This document shows, in pieces, positions 35,463 to 41,523 of a stretch of 64,000 bases of DNA. Position 1 is the stretch's first letter. Each line of letters begins with the position of its first letter. Source of the stretch: Bacteroidales bacterium UBA1205. GTDB lineage: Bacteria > Bacteroidota > Bacteroidia > Bacteroidales > WCHB1-69. Under the pieces are notes generated by a model. It was not told the DNA's origin and searched no databases. It was given only the letters and a program-made list of their open reading frames with translations. Made by a program: the position numbers and the translations under genes. The stretch is from NCBI GenBank assembly GCA_002309615.1, contig DBXT01000042.1, positions 1 to 64,000 of the forward strand, in the 5' to 3' direction.

Positions 35463-37127
35463 TCACACATATCTACTAAAGTTCTCAACTTCGTGATATT
35501 CAATATACTCAGTCAACCTATTAATTTCGTCTTCATTAATACAAGAGTTGTCCGGATTTTGAAATATATTCTTAATATCTTCTTTTAACCAATCAATGTT
35601 CCAGATACTTTCGTTTGCATTTGCAGCATATTGGCATAAAGGTTCTGAAAATTCTTTATTGCGGTTTTCTTTAATAGTCAATCTTTGTAGCCATATTTCC
35701 AAATAACCCACATTAGGTAGCTGATCAAATTTTTTCAAGATTTTCTCAATTACTTCTTTTTTCTTATTAGTATCTGGCTCTTGTGATAAAATCTTGCTTA
35801 CGATAGCAACGAATGTTTTGTATACCTTTGGATTATTGAAAGCAATATTTGTTAATATACTAATTAAGACATCTGAAGAACCGAATTCTTTATATAAATC
35901 CAATTTTTCTGTTTCTGAAATCCATTTGAAGAACAAATCCATTGATTTTTGAACAGAACCTGAGTTCGGGTATTCTTGTGCTAATCTGTTTATACGCAAC
36001 AGATGTTTCTGTAAACTATATTTGTTATCTTTTTTTTCTAAATCCTTGTAGCCATTCGTAATATAATACAATTTGTCAGGCTTGATTGCTCCGTTTATTA
36101 TATCCTGAGTTATCATTGTTTTCTGAGTGTTGAGTCTAAAATTCAAACTTGACAAAACCTCCGTTAAGATTTTAGCAATTTTAATGACGTCCTCTTGCGA
36201 GTTTCCAAAAATGCGATAATCATCACGATAACGTAAAATTCGGTAGTCTGATATTTTTGCCTTAAAAATCTTTTCAGATAACAACAAATCAGCATAACCC
36301 AACACTATTTCTGCAATAAAATCCATTAAAACACTGCCTTGAGGGATGCCATTAGTTTGTTGATATGACATGGATTGTATACGTGAATCAATAATATCAC
36401 CTACTGTATATCGGTTCTTAACTTGTTGTAAATAAATAATAGCTTCACTACTTCCATCTAAAAATTTAGTATTACAAACACTTAGCAACTCAGCATTTAG
36501 TTCAACTTCTTTATTTTTATTTCTGTATTTATGTTTAATTTTTGCATTCTCTTTTCCACACATTGCCCATGTTATAGAGTGTGTATAAATCGATCCATAA
36601 CAATCTGTTATGTCGGTTGTTATTAGATAATTGAAATTCATAGCCAACTTTATGGATTGCTGTTCAATTTCCTCCCACCAATTTAGAATCGTATTTGTAC
36701 TATTTTTCTGTTTCGACAAATTAATAATAGGTAAACTATAGCATTTAATTTTATCGTTTTTTGCAAACTCCTGAAACCTTTCAACTATCAATGCCCAATT
36801 ATCTTCTTTTGTAATTTCATTGACTAAATAAACATATAGTACTGGGTTAATAATTTGCAAAGGACGCCACGAAAATCGTCCATCTTTATTTTGAAAGAAA
36901 TGATAATTGACGTTTTCAATTGTCTTAGGTTCTACATCCAAAATATCGCTTTTTTGTGTTTTATTTTCTTTATACTTATATCTCTTGCATACAAGGAAAC
37001 TTGTCAATTCGTTTAACAATTTTTGAAAATCAAAATATTTAGGCAAGCAGATATTACAAAACGATTCTTGTCTCAAAAAAAAATGTTTTGCTTCTTCTGC
37101 TGAAGCATCAATGATAAAAGTATTCAT
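35463..37127 (-). CDS. Reverse transcriptase of the Abi/UG (defence-associated) kind
   Basis: 554 aa from the ATG at 37127 (MNTFIIDASAEEAKHF); a TTG at 37145 would add six residues. RT motifs are clear: motif A TTDITDCYGSIY (catalytic Asp near 172), motif B GIPQGSVLMDF (260-270), motif C YRDD within RYRDDYRIF (300-303). It lacks the DGR motif B type, the group II intron X and endonuclease domains, and the retron motifs I know. The C-terminal ~200 residues are predicted helical, as in Abi/UG RTs with HEAT-like repeats. The base composition looks more AT-rich than that of the flanking core genes. It starts 21 nt after a secreted protease gene, with a structured RNA further upstream. I cannot assign it to a named DRT class. 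Confidence 0.88.
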   Translation of the reverse strand: MNTFIIDASAEEAKHFFLRQESFCNICLPKYFDFQKLLNELTSFLVCKRYKYKENKTQKSDILDVEPKTIENVNYHFFQNKDGRFSWRPLQIINPVLYVYLVNEITKEDNWALIVERFQEFAKNDKIKCYSLPIINLSKQKNSTNTILNWWEEIEQQSIKLAMNFNYLITTDITDCYGSIYTHSITWAMCGKENAKIKHKYRNKNKEVELNAELLSVCNTKFLDGSSEAIIYLQQVKNRYTVGDIIDSRIQSMSYQQTNGIPQGSVLMDFIAEIVLGYADLLLSEKIFKAKISDYRILRYRDDYRIFGNSQEDVIKIAKILTEVLSSLNFRLNTQKTMITQDIINGAIKPDKLYYITNGYKDLEKKDNKYSLQKHLLRINRLAQEYPNSGSVQKSMDLFFKWISETEKLDLYKEFGSSDVLISILTNIAFNNPKVYKTFVAIVSKILSQEPDTNKKKEVIEKILKKFDQLPNVGYLEIWLQRLTIKENRNKEFSEPLCQYAANANESIWNIDWLKEDIKNIFQNPDNSCINEDEINRLTEYIEYHEVENFSRYV

Positions 37128-37148
37128 AAATCTTTTTTCTATCAAATA

Positions 37149-38771
37149 TTATTTCTTCAATTCTATCTCATAAAAACACCATCCACCCTCTACAGTTTCT
37201 CTTAAATTCATTTCAGTTGTAGCGAACGGAATAGGAGGAAAGTATAATGTGAATGTTATATCTTCTCCATTAGAGAAAAAATATGTTTTTTGCGGAGCTA
37301 TTGCTATTCCTTCTGCTTTTGTCATTGTATACGCTCTCCCATTAACAGATAGATAAGTATTCTTATCAATATAGCAATAATCAGCGTAAGAATCACCTAT
37401 TTTATTATTGGCAATAATCTCAACTGCTGTATATTCTTTTTTCAAAGTAACACTTTTGATTTTTGTATTTTCTGCCGATGCCGATTTAGTTCTTACCGTG
37501 GGCCAATATATTGTATTGGAAGAATTTACATTGGGCGATACACTTCGCTCATTGTAAGATGATTGTGTTGAAGAATTAGCGGACGTTGATTGATTAGAAC
37601 ACTTAATCAAAAAAACAAAGTTTTTTAAACTTTTGACTTTGTCGCTTAATTTCATTCCGGAAACTGTATTGTTTGTTGGCAGTACGGATGTTAACGATGC
37701 ACTTTCCACAAGATTTCTCAACAAAGAAGTTTTAATTGCATAACCGACATTTTCCGCTCCAATATGTTTAGCATTGACAATGCCTATAAGATTGCCATTA
37801 TTATCAAAGAGAGGACCACCACTATTTCCCGGCTGTACAGGTGCTGAAATTTGATACAAAGATGCATCTCCCTGAAAACCTGTTTTGGAGCTTATCACAC
37901 CTGTGGTAAGTTTTATTTCATCTCCCATGGTACTTGTCAAAGGATAACCCAAAACAAATATTTCTTCTCCGACTTCAGATGTACTTGTTTTTATTTTGTA
38001 TGGTAATGTTCCGAATCCTTTAAATCTGTTATCGTTTATTTTTAATATTGCCAAGTCATTTATTTTGTCCGTAGCTACAACTGATGCCGAATATGAAACA
38101 TCAAAATTTCCGTTTACACCATTAATGTTGATAGATTTAGCATCTTCTACAACATGGTAATTTGTTACAATGTAACCATTGTTTAATGCAAATCCTGTTC
38201 CTGACCAATTTTCAATTTTTGACTCTTCCTCTCTTTCTTTAATTTCTCTTTCAGCTTGCCAATACATTTCTTTTGTAGGATAGGTTTTTATTAATTTATA
38301 GTGCAATATACATTTTGCTGATGCTGCAGCATCTCTTCCCATAGATTTAGCAAGAGCTTCTTTCGGTATGTTCAATTTAAAATCTAACGTTGTTCCGTTG
38401 TACAATGTAACCCATTCTTCCATAGAGTAATCCTTAAAGGTTTGTGTAAATCTATATTGGTTAGATTCTCCGATTCTTGAAAAAATAGCTGCTCCTCCAT
38501 CTTGACCTCCAATAGCATATCTATTATTGCCTATTTTTTGAATAAAAATAGTTTCAAAAGTATTATTAGGAGGGAAAGCCCTACCGAGAGCAAAAACTTG
38601 ACTAGACATAGACATTTCATACACCCCTTCAATTGGATCTAATGAGCTGATATTATTTTTGAAATATTCTTTTGCTCTAATCAGATCTGTTCTAGTTTGT
38701 CCCATTACACTTGCAACAACACACATTAAAAGTATGCACATACATAATTTGGAAATTCTATTTGTTTTCAT
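37149..38771 (-). CDS. Secreted trypsin-like (S1C/HtrA type) serine protease
   Basis: 540 aa with a signal peptide (to about SVMGQ). A unique N-terminal domain (25-190) precedes the protease domain: SGTGFALNNGYIVTNYHVV gives His206, INDLAIL gives Asp239, and PVQPGNSGGPLFD gives Ser317. No PDZ domain follows; instead there is a Ser/Thr/Asn-rich linker (about 390-430) and a C-terminal beta-rich domain of about 110 residues that I do not recognise. It should act in the periplasm or outside the cell, odd for a partner of a cytoplasmic RT 21 nt downstream. I find no TAnnTTTG box between the upstream RNA's terminator and this ATG. Confidence 0.88.
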   Translation of the reverse strand: MKTNRISKLCMCILLMCVVASVMGQTRTDLIRAKEYFKNNISSLDPIEGVYEMSMSSQVFALGRAFPPNNTFETIFIQKIGNNRYAIGGQDGGAAIFSRIGESNQYRFTQTFKDYSMEEWVTLYNGTTLDFKLNIPKEALAKSMGRDAAASAKCILHYKLIKTYPTKEMYWQAEREIKEREEESKIENWSGTGFALNNGYIVTNYHVVEDAKSININGVNGNFDVSYSASVVATDKINDLAILKINDNRFKGFGTLPYKIKTSTSEVGEEIFVLGYPLTSTMGDEIKLTTGVISSKTGFQGDASLYQISAPVQPGNSGGPLFDNNGNLIGIVNAKHIGAENVGYAIKTSLLRNLVESASLTSVLPTNNTVSGMKLSDKVKSLKNFVFLIKCSNQSTSANSSTQSSYNERSVSPNVNSSNTIYWPTVRTKSASAENTKIKSVTLKKEYTAVEIIANNKIGDSYADYCYIDKNTYLSVNGRAYTMTKAEGIAIAPQKTYFFSNGEDITFTLYFPPIPFATTEMNLRETVEGGWCFYEIELKK

Positions 38772-38801
38772 AAATCTATATTTGATATGTTAACATTTAT
38801 T

Positions 38802-38827
38802 CACTTCGCCCGATTCCCAAAGACGAA
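38802..38827. repeat. Imperfect direct repeat, right copy
   Basis: Right-hand partner of 35361-35386 (19 of 26 positions alike, same orientation), 31 bases upstream of the protease ATG. Confidence 0.35.
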
Positions 38828-38854
38828 CAAAACAAAAAACACTCAAAACCACAT

Positions 38855-38894
38855 AAAAAAAAGCGCGGGAATCAGAACTTTTGCTCATCCCGCG
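38855..38894 (-). terminator. Terminator of the structured RNA
   Basis: Stem CGCGGGA/TCCCGCG (38864-38870, 38888-38894) with a 17-nt loop; read on the minus strand it ends in eight T. The 5' arm shares GCG at 38892-38894 with the outermost rod helix, so the two compete slightly. Confidence 0.85.
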
Positions 38895-39161
38895 TACAAG
38901 GTCTTCGCATTACCTACCAACCGAGGATAAGCAATGCCGAAGCCCACGCTGTACGTATAAACGGATTTTAGGACATCCGCTATATAAAGACGCTATTCAA
39001 TAGTGCCTTTCATATACAATACCATGGACACTGATCATTGCCTTACCGTGCGGTTGGTGTAGAATTTGCGAAGTTCTGTACGCCGCAGATAAAACGTCAG
39101 TTCAACGTCTTTTCTATGTTTTGTCGTCCACCCGCAAACCCGTCAAGGCTTCGGATGTTTG
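38855..39161 (-). ncRNA. Structured non-coding RNA upstream of the protease-RT operon
   Basis: About 300 nt on the minus strand, bounded by a -7 box at 39175-39168 and a strong terminator at 38894-38855. Distant segments pair into a rod (plus-strand coordinates): 39077-39083 with 38892-38898 (TGTACGC/GCGTACA), 39067-39073 with 38903-38909 (TGCGAAG/CTTCGCA), 39051-39058 with 38916-38923 (CGGTTGGT/ACCAACCG), and 39036-39043 with 38929-38936 (one G.U). The 5' segment 39147-39154 (GGCTTCGG) can pair with 38937-38944 (CCGAAGCC) inside the rod loop, giving a pseudoknot. I find no tmRNA, RNase P or SRP RNA signature and no coding frame. 6S RNA is not excluded. It may be a template or cofactor of the RT, or a leader of the protease gene. 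Confidence 0.7.
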
Positions 39162-39167
39162 ACACTG

Positions 39168-39175
39168 CAAAAGTA
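39168..39175 (-). promoter_or_regulatory. -7 box of the structured RNA
   Basis: Minus-strand TACTTTTG, perfect TAnnTTTG. Around the -33 zone lies a perfect inverted repeat CAACAAA/TTTGTTG (39199-39205, 39211-39217), a possible operator whose left arm includes a minus-strand TTTG. Confidence 0.65.
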
Positions 39176-39233
39176 ATAAAAAAAATGATATAAAAAACCA
39201 ACAAAGTCAATTTGTTGAAAAAAATATCTGCAA

Positions 39234-39333
39234 GGACGTTTCATGAAACGTCCCCACAATATCATGGTGAGTTTTCACTATAGGTGGCTTTGACAAGCTC
39301 AGCCACCCATGTAAGGACGATGTGTACATCGTC
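39234..39333. repeat. Second cluster of palindromic hairpins (REP-like)
   Basis: Three palindromes: GGACGTTTCATGAAACGTCC (39234-39253, perfect), GTGGCT/AGCCAC around 39284-39306, and GGACGATGT/ACATCGTCC (39314-39322, 39325-39333). Motifs of this sort recur as extragenic repeats in many genomes. The cluster lies upstream of coaE and marks the right side of the accessory region, as 35239-35346 marks the left. Confidence 0.65.
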
Positions 39334-39401
39334 CCGACAGGTATCTCTCCATTAAGGTATGTATTGTCCATACAAATATCGGAATATTAATAAAAAAATA
39401 C

Positions 39402-39409
39402 TATCTTTG
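39402..39409 (+). promoter_or_regulatory. -7 box directly before coaE
   Basis: TATCTTTG ends only 4 bases before the coaE ATG at 39414. If the usual spacing holds, transcription starts at or next to the ATG and the mRNA is leaderless. Confidence 0.55.
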
Positions 39410-39413
39410 CAGT

Positions 39414-39992
39414 ATGAAAAAAATAGGGATTACCGGATATATCGGCAGTGGAAAAACCACGGCATGTATGATATTTGAGCATTTGGGAATTCCGGTGTAT
39501 TATAGCGACAAGCAGGCCAAAGAGGCTTACAAGCAGGCGGAGATACAGGAGCAGATAGTGCAAATTGCGGGAGCGTCGGTGTATGAACACGGTGTACTCA
39601 ACACTTCAGTTTTGGCGGATATTATATTCCGGCAGCCGGAGAAATTAGCACTTGTCAACGGAATTATACACCCTTATGTATGGAATCATTTTTTGCAGTG
39701 GTGTGAACAACAAGAGAGTGCCTATGTTTTGTTCGAATCCGCAATTTTGTTTCAAACGGGGTGGCATTCCCGCTTCGAAGATGTTATACTCATCCGCACG
39801 CCCATGGAAGAGTTGTACAATCGTATTCAATTTCGCAATCATTGGACTATCGAACAAATATCTCGGCGGCTGCAACAGCAGAACATTTCTCCCGAGGCGG
39901 TTGAAACCTGCAAATACATAGTCGATAATGCGGAAGCAGACTTGATGCTGCCTCAAATATTGCAAATTCACAACGAAATTCTAAGCGAATAA
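39414..39992 (+). CDS. coaE: Dephospho-CoA kinase
   Basis: 192 aa. KIGITGYIGSGKTTACMIFEHLGIPVYYSDKQAKEAY is the CoaE N terminus, with P-loop GYIGSGKT and the substrate-binding Asp. VLFESAILFQTGWHSRFEDVILI and the lid region (QFRNHWTIEQISRRLQQQ) are conserved. It phosphorylates dephospho-CoA to CoA, the last step of the pathway. The start codon is certain from the family N terminus, and the promoter box lies unusually close. A terminator is not obvious after the gene. Confidence 0.94.
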   Translation: MKKIGITGYIGSGKTTACMIFEHLGIPVYYSDKQAKEAYKQAEIQEQIVQIAGASVYEHGVLNTSVLADIIFRQPEKLALVNGIIHPYVWNHFLQWCEQQESAYVLFESAILFQTGWHSRFEDVILIRTPMEELYNRIQFRNHWTIEQISRRLQQQNISPEAVETCKYIVDNAEADLMLPQILQIHNEILSE

Positions 39993-40046
39993 GAAAAAAA
40001 TATTGAAAATTCATTCTGCTTTTGCTTAAAGAATAAAAAAAAATGA

Positions 40047-40054
40047 TACCTTTG
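40047..40054 (+). promoter_or_regulatory. -7 box for gcvH
   Basis: TACCTTTG, perfect match. Leader about 70 nt to the ATG at 40132. Confidence 0.65.
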
Positions 40055-40131
40055 CCATTACGAAAGGCTTTTTGAAGAAGAAGCACAAATAGTTAACAAT
40101 CACGTAATTAACAATATAAAAAATTTAATAG

Positions 40132-40512
40132 ATGAAAGTTTTAGAAAATTTAAAGTACACGCAAGACGATGAATGGATAAGAGTGGAAGGTGATATTGCA
40201 TACGTAGGTATCACTGACTATGCTCAACATGAATTAGGAGATATAGTATTTGTTGATGTTACCAGTGAAGGCAGTTCATTGGATAAAGAAGAAGTTTTCG
40301 GTTCTATTGAAGCCGTTAAAACAGTAGCTGATTTACTTATGCCCGTAGCCGGCGAAGTAATGGAATTCAATGCTGAATTGGAAGCTAATCCTGCATTAAT
40401 CAACACCAATCCGTACGATGAAGGTTGGATTATCAAAATGAAAATGAATAATCCTGCTGACGTAAACGAACTTTTAACCGCAGCACAATATAGCGAAAAA
40501 ATAGGTTTATAA
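40132..40512 (+). CDS. gcvH: Glycine cleavage system H protein
   Basis: 126 aa, standard size. The lipoylation segment EEVFGSIEAVKTVADLLMPVAGEV contains the modified Lys in the expected position, and VGITDYAQHELGDIVFVDV is the conserved strand before it. It shuttles aminomethyl groups between GcvP, GcvT and GcvL; those genes are not in the window. It has its own promoter and is followed by a strong bidirectional hairpin, after which a VanZ-like gene starts. Confidence 0.97.
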   Translation: MKVLENLKYTQDDEWIRVEGDIAYVGITDYAQHELGDIVFVDVTSEGSSLDKEEVFGSIEAVKTVADLLMPVAGEVMEFNAELEANPALINTNPYDEGWIIKMKMNNPADVNELLTAAQYSEKIGL

Positions 40513-40530
40513 TCGCTAATGCTACCATAA

Positions 40531-40560
40531 AAAAATAGGGAGTGTGTACTCCCTATTTTT
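40531..40560 (+). terminator. Terminator after gcvH
   Basis: 13-bp perfect stem AAAAATAGGGAGT/ACTCCCTATTTTT (40531-40543, 40548-40560), loop GTGT. It is symmetric and can stop transcription in both directions. A GTG at 40542 inside it is excluded as the start of the next gene. Confidence 0.9.
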
Positions 40561-40571
40561 ATTATCATTTC

Positions 40572-40961
40572 ATGAAAAATTTTGTTCGACAATACAAATA
40601 TTCGCTTTTATGCTTTATAGTCATATTTATACTCATGGCTATTCCCGGCACCATGATACCTCCTATTCCCAATTTTAGAGATTGGCTGCAATGGGATAAA
40701 ATAAGTCACCTGCTATTTTTCGGAGGCTTGAGTTATGTTATGCTACGCGATAGATATCAATCACCTTCTGTTAACAATAAGTTTTTCACTTACGGGTTCA
40801 TATTTTTTATCGGCGTAAGTTACGGTGCCTTTACCGAATGGTTCCAGCATTTACCCTTTGTAAAACGCGATGGTAATTATTTTGACTGGTGTGCCGATAT
40901 CATAGGAGTAGCACTCGGCATGCTTTTATTCAGCCTGCTGCTTAAGAAAAAGAACAACTAA
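40572..40961 (+). CDS. VanZ-like family membrane protein
   Basis: 129 aa from the ATG at 40572. Four hydrophobic segments and the VanZ-like pattern DKISHLLFFGGLSYV...GAFTEWFQHLPFVKRDGNYFDWCADIIGVALG are visible. VanZ proteins are linked to teicoplanin resistance in enterococci, but most Bacteroidota members have no known function and resistance should not be inferred. Placement after gcvH is common in the phylum. Its 3' end lies 6 nt from the convergent ompH gene. Confidence 0.85.
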   Translation: MKNFVRQYKYSLLCFIVIFILMAIPGTMIPPIPNFRDWLQWDKISHLLFFGGLSYVMLRDRYQSPSVNNKFFTYGFIFFIGVSYGAFTEWFQHLPFVKRDGNYFDWCADIIGVALGMLLFSLLLKKKNN

Positions 40962-40967
40962 CTTCCG

Positions 40968-41501
40968 TTATTCTCCTGATTTATTGTTTGCCACCACTCC
41001 CAATTTGGCTAGGATAGCATCATTGATATCAAATTTGCTATCGGCATACACTATGGTTAAGTCACCTGCTTTGTCAAACACAAAAGCATATGCTCTTTCT
41101 CTTGCATATTCCTCTATGGCGGTAAACACTCTGTCTTGTATAGGTTTGATTAATTCTTCGCGTTTTTTGTACAAGTCGCCGTCGGTGCCAAAACGTTTTC
41201 TTTGCAATTCTTTAGCATCGTTTTCCGCGTTGATAATTTCATTTTGACGTTTTATCTTTGCATCTTCGGGCAACAACACGGCGTCTTGTTGATACTTACG
41301 ATACATTTCGTCAATTTCTTTAAATTTGGCTTCTATCTCTTTTTGCCAATTCACACTCAAACGGTCCAGTTCTGCTTGTGCTTCTACATAACTGGGCATA
41401 TTGCTCAATATATATTCCGAATCTATATATGCGTATTTTTGAGCGAATAAAGCGACTGAACCTGCTAAAAAGAACAATAATGCTAAAAATAATTTTTTCA
41501 T
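40968..41501 (-). CDS. OmpH/Skp family periplasmic chaperone
   Basis: 177 aa with a signal peptide (to about ALFAQ). KYAYIDSEYILSNMPSYVEAQAELDRLS is the OmpH start, followed by a long charged coiled-coil region (about residues 45-125) forming the Skp tentacles and a C-terminal strand region (RAYAFVFDKAGDLTIVYAD). It holds unfolded outer-membrane proteins in the periplasm. It lies directly downstream of bamA, the classic bamA-skp order, in the same minus-strand operon. Confidence 0.92.
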   Translation of the reverse strand: MKKLFLALLFFLAGSVALFAQKYAYIDSEYILSNMPSYVEAQAELDRLSVNWQKEIEAKFKEIDEMYRKYQQDAVLLPEDAKIKRQNEIINAENDAKELQRKRFGTDGDLYKKREELIKPIQDRVFTAIEEYARERAYAFVFDKAGDLTIVYADSKFDINDAILAKLGVVANNKSGE

Positions 41502-41523
41502 AATGCTATATTAATTTAAATGA

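Noticed and set aside
35463..37127. RT as part of a diversity-generating retroelement
   Set aside because: Motif B is GIPQGSVLMD, not the DGR type, and I saw no template/variable repeat pair or C-type lectin target gene nearby.
38855..39161. tmRNA, RNase P RNA or SRP RNA as identity of the structured RNA
   Set aside because: No tRNA-like T arm or resume frame, no GAGGAAAGUCC-type P4 element and no GGAAGNAGC-type SRP core was found. 6S RNA was not excluded and is kept as an alternative.
40572..40961. Glycopeptide resistance gene
   Set aside because: VanZ-like similarity only; the protein sits in a core-genome context after gcvH with no other van genes.
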